From NCBI RefSeq assembly GCF_000143765.1, contig NZ_GL379771.1:620001-684000 (forward strand): a stretch of 64,000 bases of DNA, read 5' to 3'. Numbering within the stretch: position 1 is the first letter of the stretch; the number at the start of each line of letters is the position of its first letter. The notes beneath the pieces were generated by a model. That model saw nothing but the letters and a program-made list of their open reading frames with translations. It was not told the origin of the DNA and searched no databases. The stretch comes from Sphingobacterium spiritivorum ATCC 33861. GTDB lineage: Bacteria > Bacteroidota > Bacteroidia > Sphingobacteriales > Sphingobacteriaceae. This document shows, in pieces, positions 25,578 through 35,637 of this stretch. A program made the position numbers and the translations under genes.

Positions 25578-26607
25578 ATTTCCATTGAAAGTCTATTAAC
25601 AATGCTTTATGATCCGTCGGCCATACAGCCAGTGGTAGTATAAATTTGTCTTTTGATATTTCGGTTGTTTTCTCTCCTCTCAGAATAGATTCTTTAGGGC
25701 CGACAACAGCAGCCTTGACTGGCTTTAGCCTTTGGCCTGATTTGTAAAAGATAAAATCAATCCTGTCGCGCTCATCGGCAGACGCTCCCCACACCAGCTT
25801 ACTGATCTCAACATCTTTATTGTATGAAGGAAAAGTGAAACCGGGATGAGTTACTTCATCTGGATATACTTTACGAAATGCATCCTGAAACCCTCCTTCA
25901 GCGAGCATTTTGGTAATCGTCCAGGTAATAATCAATCCCTTATGATCATATTTATCTTTGGTACGGGCTGTCCAGTCCAGATAAGACGGTTCGTTAAAAT
26001 CACCTCCAAGGATTACCTCATGCCCTACACTGATTTCTTTCGCAGCATCCTCCATGAAAATCTGAATAGCTTCATCACGACTGGATGAATTATTGTTGGC
26101 TAACACAGCATCTGCATCTACAATAGGCGCTTCAAGTTTTGCCCATGTATCCGCATGATAACCTCTTGGCAGATAATTTGCGCCTTTGGTATATTCCAGG
26201 TGAGCAGTGTAAAATGCAATCGTCTTTCCCTCCGAAGGAGACACAACAGCTTTGTGTATAGTCCCTTTAAATTTGCTGTCATCACCCACACGTCCGTAAG
26301 AAATCAACGGATAACGGCTCAGAAGACCGCTGTCATTGCTAAAAAAAGAATAATAGGTAAGACCTCTTTGTGCAAGTGCTTCGACTATACGCTCGTTAAA
26401 TTTTGTATCGTGATAATTTCGCACTTCACTAAATGCAATCAGATCGGGTTTCAGACGTGCAATTTCATTTGCTATAGCTTCAAAACCGCCCGGCACAACT
26501 GTTCCCTCCTGCCATATATTAAACTGAAGAACACGCAAATTTTTGGACTCTTGTCCCCATACAGCAACTGTAAAAAAGAACTGTAAAAGAAGAAATATTT
26601 TTCTCAT
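25576..26607 (-). CDS. Exported endonuclease/exonuclease/phosphatase-family protein
   Basis: This 343-residue protein has a signal peptide (MRKIFLLLQFFFTVAVWGQ). The metal-dependent EEP fold shows in RVLQFNIW, the catalytic acidic FSEVR, LGGDFNEPSYLDW (residues near 205) and the terminal WPTDHKALL with the catalytic Asp-His. EEP enzymes cleave phosphodiester or phosphomonoester bonds in nucleic acids, phosphoinositides or sphingomyelin. Export to the periplasm or beyond points to an extracellular substrate such as DNA or a phospholipid headgroup. The substrate is not predictable by eye. It converges on galE and shares the long terminator. Confidence 0.85.
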   Translation of the reverse strand: MRKIFLLLQFFFTVAVWGQESKNLRVLQFNIWQEGTVVPGGFEAIANEIARLKPDLIAFSEVRNYHDTKFNERIVEALAQRGLTYYSFFSNDSGLLSRYPLISYGRVGDDSKFKGTIHKAVVSPSEGKTIAFYTAHLEYTKGANYLPRGYHADTWAKLEAPIVDADAVLANNNSSSRDEAIQIFMEDAAKEISVGHEVILGGDFNEPSYLDWTARTKDKYDHKGLIITWTITKMLAEGGFQDAFRKVYPDEVTHPGFTFPSYNKDVEISKLVWGASADERDRIDFIFYKSGQRLKPVKAAVVGPKESILRGEKTTEISKDKFILPLAVWPTDHKALLIDFQWK

Positions 26608-26703
26608 ATCAATTGATCAGCTTTGGATCTAAAGCTACTCATTTCTACTGAAAATTTTCTGCGTCTGTCTTGTAAAGGAATGGTTATCAACAAAAATATT
26701 ACG

Positions 26704-28464
26704 CTAGCTGTTGTCTGAATCCGAAGTATCCCGATCAAACACAATATTGAAAAGATCGTCTGATTTCTCCCCCAGTTTCTTACGTAACCGTTGTCTGGAT
26801 TTTTTCACTGCATCTACAGTAACGCCCAGCATATTAGACATCTCTTTATTGGAAAGGCCTAACTTCAGCAGCAGTATAATACGCTGATTAGACTCTGTAA
26901 GTTCCGGATAATTTTTACGTAGTTGCTGAATAAAAAAGGGATATTCTCTTTGAAAAGCAGTTTTAAAATTGGTCCAGTTTTCTTCGGTCATCAGATGAGA
27001 GTCCAGCAAGGATTGTAATTGCCCTTTTTGCTGTTTCAAAGAAGCTGAAGATGATTTACTGATCTCCTTTATTTCTTTGGCTAGCAGATCAATTTGTTCA
27101 TTTTTTTCAGCCATATAACTTCGATAAGAAACCATAGTCTCGTTCGCTTTCAATAGTCTCTGATCCGAAAGCACTTTTTCAACCTGAAGCTGAAGGATAC
27201 GCTTGTCATAATTATCCTGCCGTGCTTTATTCTTTCGTTTAAAAATATTGAAGATCAACGCAATAATGATCAATAAGATAACGACGAGAACTAAATAAGT
27301 TCCCTTCTTAAACTTCTCTTTCTCATAACTCTGACGTGCAAGTTCGATATTGTGCGCATATCTTTCTTTCTGCGCAAGCCATTTGGTCTGCCTGAGGATC
27401 ATATCCCCATCCGAATTGGCCAGAGAATCATCCAGCACCGCCAGTCTCCGGCGTGCTATTAACTCTTCCTGTACGTCTTTTTGTATCAAGGCAATATCCA
27501 GCCGCAGACGTACAATCTCATATTCGGATCTCTTAAAATAAGGTTTGGCCACAGCGTATTTTTCAGCCTCACTGATCACTTTTTCCGCACCGGAAATATG
27601 GTGGTTGGCCAGATACAGCTTACCTAACAATATCAATGCATACATTGTATTCTGATCACTCTGATGTTTGGTCGAGAAGACAAGATCCTGTTGTACAAAA
27701 CGAATAGCCTTATCTATCTCTCCCCTTCCCTGATAGATAAGCGCCATATTGCCCATTGCTTTACCCAGACGCACCTCATCATTTACCCGCCTTGCCGTAT
27801 ACATTGCTTTTTTGAAATACATTTCTGCACTTACGGTATCCTGCTTTTTCAACAGATACTGGCCGATATTATCCTGAAGAGCAGCTCTGTCACAGGACAG
27901 GGCGGCGGCATATTCTTCCGCTCTTTTCAGATAGACAATCGACTCATCATAATCGCCGATCGTCCCCAGGAAATAACCGATATGCCTGAATGATTCACAG
28001 GGAATCAAAATGCTTTCCTGTTTTAATTTACCGATATGATCAATTGCCTGCATAAATAACGGAAGAGCGGCAGACATATCTCTGTAATTATACAGATAAT
28101 GAGCATAATTGAGTATCGCCCAGAGCTCTACATCCGGTTTTTTATTGACAGAAGCTGTACGTATAGATTGCAGGTATAATTGTGTACTCTTAGGATTGAT
28201 ATCATCATAGAACAAGGCATAGCCATCAGCCATCAGTCCATAATAGGCGGCCCTCAAACTGGAATCCCTGTCTTTATCTGCCTTCCGGATAATGGGAAGA
28301 AGATAGGTCTTAAGCCGGGACGTATCCGCAGGAAGTGTATGTTCTGTAGCCAGTATAGATTCAAGCTGTTGTTTACGGGTAGTAAAACTTTGTAATTTTA
28401 ATTCCTGACTTTCCGCATAAAAACCAGCTATCAAAAAAGGAAAAAGCAAACACAGTAACTTCAC
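26704..28464 (-). CDS. Membrane-anchored TPR protein with C-terminal LuxR-like HTH
   Basis: This 586-residue protein starts at GTG 28464; the ATG 5 bases further upstream is out of frame. It has a signal peptide (MKLLCLLFPFLIAGFYA), then TPR repeats across about residues 60-350 (for example MGNMALIYQGRGEIDKAIRF), one membrane helix near 385-407 (TYLVLVVILLIIIALIFNIF), a coiled coil, and a C-terminal helix-turn-helix (SNQRIILLLKLGLSNKEMSNMLGVTVDAVKKSRQRLRKKL). The TPR part would face the periplasm and the DNA-binding part the cytosol, so this is a one-component membrane regulator. Such proteins are common in Bacteroidota. The targets are unknown, and no obviously linked operon adjoins it. Confidence 0.85.
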   Translation of the reverse strand: MKLLCLLFPFLIAGFYAESQELKLQSFTTRKQQLESILATEHTLPADTSRLKTYLLPIIRKADKDRDSSLRAAYYGLMADGYALFYDDINPKSTQLYLQSIRTASVNKKPDVELWAILNYAHYLYNYRDMSAALPLFMQAIDHIGKLKQESILIPCESFRHIGYFLGTIGDYDESIVYLKRAEEYAAALSCDRAALQDNIGQYLLKKQDTVSAEMYFKKAMYTARRVNDEVRLGKAMGNMALIYQGRGEIDKAIRFVQQDLVFSTKHQSDQNTMYALILLGKLYLANHHISGAEKVISEAEKYAVAKPYFKRSEYEIVRLRLDIALIQKDVQEELIARRRLAVLDDSLANSDGDMILRQTKWLAQKERYAHNIELARQSYEKEKFKKGTYLVLVVILLIIIALIFNIFKRKNKARQDNYDKRILQLQVEKVLSDQRLLKANETMVSYRSYMAEKNEQIDLLAKEIKEISKSSSASLKQQKGQLQSLLDSHLMTEENWTNFKTAFQREYPFFIQQLRKNYPELTESNQRIILLLKLGLSNKEMSNMLGVTVDAVKKSRQRLRKKLGEKSDDLFNIVFDRDTSDSDNS

Positions 28465-28647
28465 GACATATTATTATTAGCAGGTTAATATTATAATCTT
28501 AAGGAAGATACAAATATATTATCCTTTTTTATAAATATTAGTGATTACCCTTACAATACTTTTCATTTTATACTAAACTTCAGACAAGACGTACTTAATT
28601 GATAAAAAGTACAGCACTTTATTTCATTTATCTCTACCTTTATTATT

Positions 28648-29229
28648 ATGTCACTACATCAGGATCCCGAACTCAAAAAGGCTGTACTCACTCTTCCGCA
28701 AAAGGAAAAAGATAAACTATTGGTCAGGCTCATCAGTAAGGACAAAATGTTGATCAAACAACTTCATTATCAACTCCTCGAAGATGAAAATGATCTGGAG
28801 GATCGAATTACCCACTTGCGTGCACAGCTGCAGCAACTATTTGATACCGGGACCTCACAAGTAGGTGGTTCTCCTAACTTCAGTAATTTCACAGGTCTCA
28901 ACAGATTAGTCAAACAAGCCAGCGGAATGGTCAATGAGCACGAAAAGGTGACTAAAGACAAAGTCAGCGAAGTAGAATTCAGAATATACATCCTCAGACG
29001 AGCGATAGAAGGATATCCGGAGCTATTCCAGTCTTCTTATCAGTCTGCTGCACACAAACTGCATAAATATATCAGCGGACGCCTTAAGCATGTACTGACC
29101 AAATATGACAAGCTACATGAGGATCTGCAGTTTGACTTCAGAGAAGATTTACAACGTATCCTTGATGTCGCTACCAAAAGTGCTCTTCATAGCTATATGC
29201 GTGATCTTAAGCTACAGACTGAGCTGTAA
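28648..29229 (+). CDS. Conserved helical protein of unknown function
   Basis: This 193-residue cytosolic protein has no signal peptide, membrane helix or cysteine. It is almost wholly helical and charged, with DPELKKAVLTLPQKEKDKLLVRLISKDKMLIKQLHYQLLED at the start, a low-complexity turn near residues 68-80 (DTGTSQVGGSPNFSNF), and a second helical part RIYILRRAIEGYPELFQ... The N-terminus resembles a leucine-rich helical hairpin for protein contact. I do not recognise the family. It stands alone upstream of mfd, 165 bases before it. It has the codon use of its neighbours and no sign of transfer. Confidence 0.75.
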   Translation: MSLHQDPELKKAVLTLPQKEKDKLLVRLISKDKMLIKQLHYQLLEDENDLEDRITHLRAQLQQLFDTGTSQVGGSPNFSNFTGLNRLVKQASGMVNEHEKVTKDKVSEVEFRIYILRRAIEGYPELFQSSYQSAAHKLHKYISGRLKHVLTKYDKLHEDLQFDFREDLQRILDVATKSALHSYMRDLKLQTEL

Positions 29230-29394
29230 AACAGGCCTGATATAGGGTTTATATTGTTTTATTATGAGCAGATCATCCGAAAAATAAAAGAATAGTTTTA
29301 CGTAAAATTAATGAAGATTGTGACTAATTTTCCAGTGAAAATTTAGTCAAACCCTACATTTTAAGTAACTTCGCGATGTCAAAATACTTCGCGC

Positions 29395-32300
29395 GTGGGA
29401 ATTCAAGAAATATTAGAAAAATATGGTCAGAGCGGACAAACACAAGCGCTGACAAAAGCTATTCAGGCTAAAAATCCTAAAGTTCAACTCAAAGGTCTTG
29501 TCGGATCATCTGATGCAGTGGTAGCCGTTGCGTCTTATTATTTACAGGAGCGCCCTTACGTCTTTATACTGCCTACACATGAAGAAGCCTCATATTTTTT
29601 GAGTGATCTGGAAAGTTTGCTGGACAAGCAGGTCCTTTTCTTTCCTTCCTCTTTCCGCAAAGCTTTTGATTTCACACAACTGGACGCCGCTCATGTACTG
29701 CAACGTGCAGAAACACTTAGTGCACTTAACCACGCCTCTGAACTACCCAAAATGGTGGTTACCTATCCGGAAGCGCTTGCGGAAAAAGTCATTAACAGAC
29801 AAGATCTCCAGAAAAACACACTTGAAATAACACAAAACAGTAAGCTTTCCATAGAATTTATAAATGAATTCTTATCCGAATACGATTTTGAACGCGTCGA
29901 CTTTGTCTACGAGCCGGGACAGTTTGCTATTCGCGGAGGTATCGTTGACATCTTTTCATTCTCGAATGACAAGCCCTATCGGATTGAATTCTTTGGGGAC
30001 GATATAGAAAGTATACGAACATTTGATATAGAAGATCAGCTATCGGTCAGCAAGATACATACAGTCACGATTGTGCCTAATGTACAGGCTAAGTTTCTGA
30101 GCGCTCAGCATATCTCATTACTGGAATATATCGATCAGGACACCGTTATCTGGGTAAAGGATATTCAGTTTCTGACAGACATTGTCAAAGATGGGTTTAA
30201 GAAAGCAAATCAATTCTGGAAAGCACTGACAGAAAAGGAAAAAACACAAAATCCGGAATGGATCAATCCTGAATATAGCCTTAGTGATGACCGGAATCTG
30301 GCAGCTATGCTCCATGATTTTCCAATGGTAGAATTCGGGAAGCAGTTTTTCTACAAAGCAGATCAGACCATTACTTTTGATATCCATCCGCAGCCCTCTT
30401 TTAATAAAGATTTCAACCTCCTTCTTCACAATTTCAAAGAGAACGAAAAACAACATATTCAGAATCTTATTTTTTCAGATTCGACCAAGCAGATTGAGCG
30501 TATCTTCACTATCATAGAAGATCTGGATAAGACAGTCACCTTTATCCCTGTACATAAAGCTCTGCGGGAAGGATTTAGGGATGATGAATTAAAACTGGCC
30601 TGCTACACAGACCATCAGATTTTTGACAGGTACTATAAGTACAAGCGTAAGAAAGGCTATGAACGCACACAAGCCATTACGCTGAAAGAACTTCGTGATC
30701 TGAAACCGGGAGATTATATCACCCATATCGATCATGGGGTAGGAAAATATGCCGGTCTGGAAAAAGTAGATGTCAACGGCAAATCGCAGGAAATGATACG
30801 TCTTGTATACGCAGACAATGATCTTCTCTACGTCAATATCAATTCCCTGAACCGGATATCAAAATATTCCGGAAAAGAAGGCGCAGTTCCCAAAATGAAC
30901 AAACTGGGAACCGATACCTGGGAAAAATTAAAGAAAACGACCAAACGTAAAGTAAAAGATATAGCCCGGGATCTGATCAAGCTCTATGCAAAGCGTAAAG
31001 CTCAGACCGGAAATGCATTTAGCCCGGATACCTATCTGCAAAATGAACTGGAGGCCTCCTTTATCTATGAAGACACTCCGGATCAGGAAAAAGCTACAGC
31101 CGACGTGAAGCGCGATATGGAATCTCCGCATCCTATGGATCGCCTTATTTGCGGAGATGTGGGCTTTGGTAAAACGGAAGTTGCTATTCGCGCAGCTTTC
31201 AAAGCCGTAGCTGACAGCAAGCAGGTCGCAGTCCTTGTTCCTACAACCATATTGGCGCTGCAACACTATCGGACGTTTACAGAAAGATTGAAAGGCCTTC
31301 CCTGCAATATTGACTACGTCAACCGCTTCAAGACCACTAAACAGATCAAAGAAACCTTAGCAAAACTGACTGAAGGAAAAATAGACATCCTTATCGGTAC
31401 TCACCGGCTGGTCAGTAAAGATGTGAAGTTTAAAGATCTGGGCCTGATGATCATTGACGAGGAGCAGAAATTCGGTGTTTCTGTCAAGGAGAAACTCAAA
31501 GTAATGCGGGCAAATGTCGATTCACTGACTCTTACAGCAACTCCGATACCGCGTACACTTCATTTTTCACTGATGGGAGCCCGGGATCTTAGCATTATAT
31601 CCACACCTCCGCCTAACAGACAGCCGGTGCAGACCGAGCTTCACGTATTTAACGAAACCCTGATTCAGGAAGCCGTCAGTTATGAGCTGGACCGTGGAGG
31701 CCAGGTGTTCTTTATTCACAATCGTGTTGCAGATCTGAAACAACTGGGCGCTCTGATCCAGAAGTTAGTCCCGGGAGCCCGCGTGGGCGTAGCTCACGGC
31801 CAACTCGAAGGTGATGACCTGGAAGATGTGATGCTAAAATTCATCAGTCATGAATTTGATGTACTGGTAGCCACCACCATTATTGAAGCAGGGCTTGACA
31901 TTCCTAATGCCAATACCATTATGATCAACCATGCACACATGTTTGGTCTGAGTGATCTGCATCAGATGCGGGGACGTGTTGGGCGATCCAATAAAAAAGC
32001 ATTTTGCTATTTATTAAGCCCTCCCTTATCTACACTTACTTCTGAAGCATACAAGAGATTATCCGCTATTGAAGAATTTTCAGAACTCGGATCAGGATTT
32101 AATGTGGCCATGCGTGATCTGGATATAAGGGGATCAGGAAATCTGCTTGGTGCCGAGCAATCTGGTTTTATCGCTGAAATTGGATTTGAAATGTATCATA
32201 AAATTCTGGATGAAGCTATACAGGAACTGAAAGACGATGAGTTTACAGACCTTTTTGCTGACGAAAAAGAGCGTAAATATGTATCCTTTACTCAGATCGA

Positions 32301-32733
32301 CACGGATCTGGAAGTCCTTATCCCGGATGAATATGTAACCAATATCTCAGAACGTTATAATCTGTACACGGAATTGTCCAAACTGGAAAACGAAGAACAG
32401 TTAACTGCATTTGCACGCTCTATGGAAGACCGTTTCGGGCCCATTCCCCGTGAGGTATTTGAATTGTTTAATACGTTGCGTCTGCAATGGTATGGCAAGC
32501 AGATTGGTCTCGAAAAAATTTCATACAAGAAAAACACACTTAAAGGTTTTTTCCTTAACAATCCGAAATCATCTTATTTTGAATCCGATCAGTTTGGAAA
32601 AGTACTGGCTTTTGTCCAAACTAACCCTACAATCTGTAATCTCAAAGAGGTCAAAGGACAGCTCCGTATTGCTTTTGAAAACATTTACAGTGTTAGTGCA
32701 GCACTCGACCTTTTACGGGATATGAGTAAATAA
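29395..32733 (+). CDS. mfd: Transcription-repair coupling factor Mfd
   Basis: This 1112-residue protein is read from a GTG; no in-frame ATG lies nearby upstream. The order is the UvrB-homology region (residues 1-300, RPYVFILPTHEEASYFLSDL), the RNA polymerase interaction domain (about 450-510, KPGDYITHIDHGVGKYAGLEK), the RecG-like helicase core with Walker A CGDVGFGKTEVA, DEExQ box IIDEEQKFGV, TATPIPRTL and the QMRGRVGRS motif, and the C-terminal TRCF domain (1000-1100). Mfd pushes stalled RNA polymerase off damaged DNA and recruits UvrA. The family length is usually about 1100-1150. It is transcribed alone and has no associated nucleotide-excision genes here. Confidence 0.97.
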   Translation: MGIQEILEKYGQSGQTQALTKAIQAKNPKVQLKGLVGSSDAVVAVASYYLQERPYVFILPTHEEASYFLSDLESLLDKQVLFFPSSFRKAFDFTQLDAAHVLQRAETLSALNHASELPKMVVTYPEALAEKVINRQDLQKNTLEITQNSKLSIEFINEFLSEYDFERVDFVYEPGQFAIRGGIVDIFSFSNDKPYRIEFFGDDIESIRTFDIEDQLSVSKIHTVTIVPNVQAKFLSAQHISLLEYIDQDTVIWVKDIQFLTDIVKDGFKKANQFWKALTEKEKTQNPEWINPEYSLSDDRNLAAMLHDFPMVEFGKQFFYKADQTITFDIHPQPSFNKDFNLLLHNFKENEKQHIQNLIFSDSTKQIERIFTIIEDLDKTVTFIPVHKALREGFRDDELKLACYTDHQIFDRYYKYKRKKGYERTQAITLKELRDLKPGDYITHIDHGVGKYAGLEKVDVNGKSQEMIRLVYADNDLLYVNINSLNRISKYSGKEGAVPKMNKLGTDTWEKLKKTTKRKVKDIARDLIKLYAKRKAQTGNAFSPDTYLQNELEASFIYEDTPDQEKATADVKRDMESPHPMDRLICGDVGFGKTEVAIRAAFKAVADSKQVAVLVPTTILALQHYRTFTERLKGLPCNIDYVNRFKTTKQIKETLAKLTEGKIDILIGTHRLVSKDVKFKDLGLMIIDEEQKFGVSVKEKLKVMRANVDSLTLTATPIPRTLHFSLMGARDLSIISTPPPNRQPVQTELHVFNETLIQEAVSYELDRGGQVFFIHNRVADLKQLGALIQKLVPGARVGVAHGQLEGDDLEDVMLKFISHEFDVLVATTIIEAGLDIPNANTIMINHAHMFGLSDLHQMRGRVGRSNKKAFCYLLSPPLSTLTSEAYKRLSAIEEFSELGSGFNVAMRDLDIRGSGNLLGAEQSGFIAEIGFEMYHKILDEAIQELKDDEFTDLFADEKERKYVSFTQIDTDLEVLIPDEYVTNISERYNLYTELSKLENEEQLTAFARSMEDRFGPIPREVFELFNTLRLQWYGKQIGLEKISYKKNTLKGFFLNNPKSSYFESDQFGKVLAFVQTNPTICNLKEVKGQLRIAFENIYSVSAALDLLRDMSK

Positions 32734-32762
32734 GATCTGCAAGGGAAATATTCAGTATAGTA

Positions 32763-32800
32763 TTAAGCGTCTGCTGTACAAAGAAACAGCAAACGCTTAA
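32763..32800. terminator. Stem-loop between mfd and the convergent M14 peptidase gene
   Basis: Fifteen-base arms (32763-32777 and 32786-32800, TTAAGCG.../...CGCTTAA) pair with one mismatch. It lies between two convergent genes. The T-tract is short, so termination is likely but not certain. Confidence 0.5.
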
Positions 32801-32842
32801 TTCCATTAAAGAAGCGGCAACCAGGATATGCAACCCTGATTA

Positions 32843-35356
32843 TTAATGCGCGTTACCGACAAAGAATGTGGCATTAGCCATCATCAGCTTACCATTCTCC
32901 CAGAAGTTTCGAAAGATAATATCATCTGTCAGATAGGTTACTGATCCTTTTCCGACGGATTGTACAGCAAATACAACCCCGTTTTTGAGGTATTTTGTCA
33001 GCTTCTCCCCTACGAAACCACTTGTTCTGGCATTTTCTCCGATATATCCCACATTCCATCCTTTATCATTTCCCGCAAACTGGTAGATCTTATCGTCTTG
33101 TTTTAACGTATAATAGCTTTCATATCCAAACATAAGCGGATGGGTAGGGTCAATCGTCAATTTGAAGATTGCACCAGCAGTATAGTTTGTCAGTGCATTT
33201 CGTTCCCTGTCGCCATATTTGACAGTCGTTTTAGGTGTAGTAGGCAGTATGGTATCTTTCTTTACTAATTTCATCGAACTCCACGACTGACTGCTGAGCT
33301 GATCAACCGCTGTCTGCATAGCGATTACTTTACCTCCGGCCTGTATCCATTTTGTAAACTGTTCGGACTGTGCTTTATCTTTCAGGAACGGATATTTACC
33401 CGAAGGCAGTATCAGCACATCAACTTTTGACCAGTCTGTACGGTCATAATCTCCGACATTGATCAATGTAATCGGATACTTTAATTGCCGGTCGAAATAA
33501 TGCCAGATTTCGCCGCTATTAATGGAAGAGGTCCCCTCGCCAGTAAACATCGCAACCTTAGGTGCTTTGATCTTCACAACTGAAGGACTACCGAAATCGC
33601 GTCCTTTATCTACATAACTTGACTGCAGACTATGAATACGAATCTGATACCGGTCTCCCAACATCGTTAATTCCTGAGCAATGGTATTTGCGAATTTCTC
33701 ATTTCCTTTTTTGAGAATTACGACAGATCCGGAAGGGAAGACTTCAGTGCCAATGGTAAAGGGTTCCTCCGAATATTTGATAGCATAGCCTTTCTTCAGC
33801 AGTTCGGAAGTAATCTGCGCAACGGCAAAACCATTCCATTTCATCGCATAACCCATTGTTGCGGATAACTGATTGCGAATACTATCGCTCTCATAAGGCT
33901 TACCAAGCGCAACAGCAGATTTGGTAGCATATGCTTCCAATCCATATACATAAGGCATCGCCCATGCCGTGATATCGTATGTGACTGAATCATTCAATTT
34001 TGCATGAGGTTCAAACAATACCCGGATCAGAGCTGCTTTAGGTTGATTTGCCGGGATCACCAGATCTTTTTCAGCACAGGCATAGCTTTCCTCTTTTGCA
34101 GTGGTATAGTTATATCCTTTAAAACTTCCTTTTGCAGTATAGGTCTGAATATCATTATTCTTCAGGAAAGTCCGCAAGGCGTTCAACTTTGCAGCATGTT
34201 TATCCTCGTACTTAATGACGTAGGACTGATAAGAAGAAAGTTTACCATTTACAGCCTGATTGTAGAAATCTCTAAACTCTTTGATCAGTTTAGGTGCATG
34301 CTCAGCAGATACCTGCACAATATTAATTCCGGAAGCATGGTGATGTATTGCCCGGTCTACCAGTGTCAGCGTATCCAGCTCATCCGTGATCACTCCCAAA
34401 CCCGCAGACCCGTTACCCGCCTGCTCATACGTCATACCGATAGAACCTGAATACGTCGGATAAGTATCTCCGTAAGAGGGATAGAACAGATCAAATCTTT
34501 CTTTAGTAAAATAAAGCCATCCTTTCTCATCGAAATAACGGGCATTGAACCGTCCAATTGTTTCCTGAAAAGCGCGCTGCCATGGTGTGATTACCTCATG
34601 TAATGGCTCTGCTGCAGGGGGAAAGAAGTATGGGTTATTAATTCCTTGTTCGTGAAAATCAACATGTACCTGTGGCAACCATTTATTATAAAAAGCAACC
34701 CTTTGCTGGCTTTCCACCTGCGTCTGCCAGGCCCAGTCTCTGTTCAGGTCAAAATAATAGTGGTTTGGCCGACCGCCCGGCCAGGGTTCATGATGCTCAC
34801 GCGCGTCTCGTCTGGCATTCAGCTGATCACCTACGACACTATTATACCAGTTGACATACCGGTCAGTCCCGTCAGGATTAAGACAAGGATCGATAACGAT
34901 CACTGTCTTATCCAGCCATTGTTTAGCCTTTTGATTCGCCGGATTAACCAGATCATAGAGCGTCAGCATAGATGCTTCTGCAGATGATGATTCATTTCCG
35001 TGAACATTATTACTCATCCAGATAATCGGAGGAGTTTGTTCATCCGCCTGTTTCCCGTCATTTAAAGAATGTGCCAGTCGCAGGTTATTCTGACGGATCT
35101 CTTCCAGACGATTTATATTCGATTCTGATGAAATAAAGGCAACATATAAAGGACGGCCTTCATTTGTCGTGCCGTACTGTTGCATGCGAACAGTTTTAGG
35201 ACTCTGTTCAGCCACATGCTTATAATAACTGATCAGCTTCCAGTGTGGAGTCAGCTTGGTGCCGACAGTATGTCCCAAAAATTCAGAAGGAGATTTAAGC
35301 TGTGCCCATCCGGTAACTGTACATAACAGTAAGAAAAAAAGGAGTCTTATCTTCAT
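32843..35356 (-). CDS. Exported M14-family zinc carboxypeptidase
   Basis: This is 837 residues from the ATG at 35356, where a signal peptide begins (MKIRLLFFLLLCTVTGWAQ); a longer reading from 35452 would add 32 unlikely residues. The M14 zinc ligands are HGNESSSAE (His and Glu near residue 105) and HVDFHEQG (His near 225), with DLNRDW in between. The C-terminal 300 residues hold a class I glutamine-amidotransferase-like fold (VDVLILPSGKYPFLKDKAQSEQF) that lacks an obvious catalytic Cys. This M14 plus GATase-like layout is common in secreted Bacteroidota peptidases. It probably trims peptides in the periplasm or outside. It stands as a single gene. Confidence 0.88.
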   Translation of the reverse strand: MKIRLLFFLLLCTVTGWAQLKSPSEFLGHTVGTKLTPHWKLISYYKHVAEQSPKTVRMQQYGTTNEGRPLYVAFISSESNINRLEEIRQNNLRLAHSLNDGKQADEQTPPIIWMSNNVHGNESSSAEASMLTLYDLVNPANQKAKQWLDKTVIVIDPCLNPDGTDRYVNWYNSVVGDQLNARRDAREHHEPWPGGRPNHYYFDLNRDWAWQTQVESQQRVAFYNKWLPQVHVDFHEQGINNPYFFPPAAEPLHEVITPWQRAFQETIGRFNARYFDEKGWLYFTKERFDLFYPSYGDTYPTYSGSIGMTYEQAGNGSAGLGVITDELDTLTLVDRAIHHHASGINIVQVSAEHAPKLIKEFRDFYNQAVNGKLSSYQSYVIKYEDKHAAKLNALRTFLKNNDIQTYTAKGSFKGYNYTTAKEESYACAEKDLVIPANQPKAALIRVLFEPHAKLNDSVTYDITAWAMPYVYGLEAYATKSAVALGKPYESDSIRNQLSATMGYAMKWNGFAVAQITSELLKKGYAIKYSEEPFTIGTEVFPSGSVVILKKGNEKFANTIAQELTMLGDRYQIRIHSLQSSYVDKGRDFGSPSVVKIKAPKVAMFTGEGTSSINSGEIWHYFDRQLKYPITLINVGDYDRTDWSKVDVLILPSGKYPFLKDKAQSEQFTKWIQAGGKVIAMQTAVDQLSSQSWSSMKLVKKDTILPTTPKTTVKYGDRERNALTNYTAGAIFKLTIDPTHPLMFGYESYYTLKQDDKIYQFAGNDKGWNVGYIGENARTSGFVGEKLTKYLKNGVVFAVQSVGKGSVTYLTDDIIFRNFWENGKLMMANATFFVGNAH

Positions 35357-35420
35357 TTGTAAATAATTATTTTTGAAGGTAGTAAAGCCACACCTATTAG
35401 AGGCAGAAATTTGAGTTTTT

Positions 35421-35452
35421 ATGCACAACAACTCACAAGTTGTTTTATGCAT
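35421..35452. repeat. Nested inverted repeat upstream of the M14 peptidase gene
   Basis: ATGCA ... TGCAT (35421-35425, 35448-35452) encloses AACAACT-CACA-AGTTGTT (35427-35444). It lies 65-96 bases upstream of the peptidase start and has no T-tract, so it could be an operator rather than a terminator. Confidence 0.4.
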
Positions 35453-35586
35453 TTCACTTTTATAAATAAAAAATCAACATAATTTCATCTTAATAGATTG
35501 ATCAATTTAGGATACAAGAATATTCTTTTAACTAAAATTGGCATTTTATTTTACTTAACCAAATTATAGGAGTAATACTATAAAAA

Positions 35587-35614
35587 AAGACATTTCATAG
35601 ATTTGAAATGTCTT
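35587..35614 (-). terminator. Intrinsic terminator of galT-galK
   Basis: Arms AAGACATTTCA (35587-35597) and TGAAATGTCTT (35604-35614) flank a six-base loop. On the minus strand a run of seven T follows (complement of the A-run 35582-35588). It lies 24 bases after the galK stop. Confidence 0.75.
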
Positions 35615-35637
35615 CGAAATCTTAATATTTAACAATT

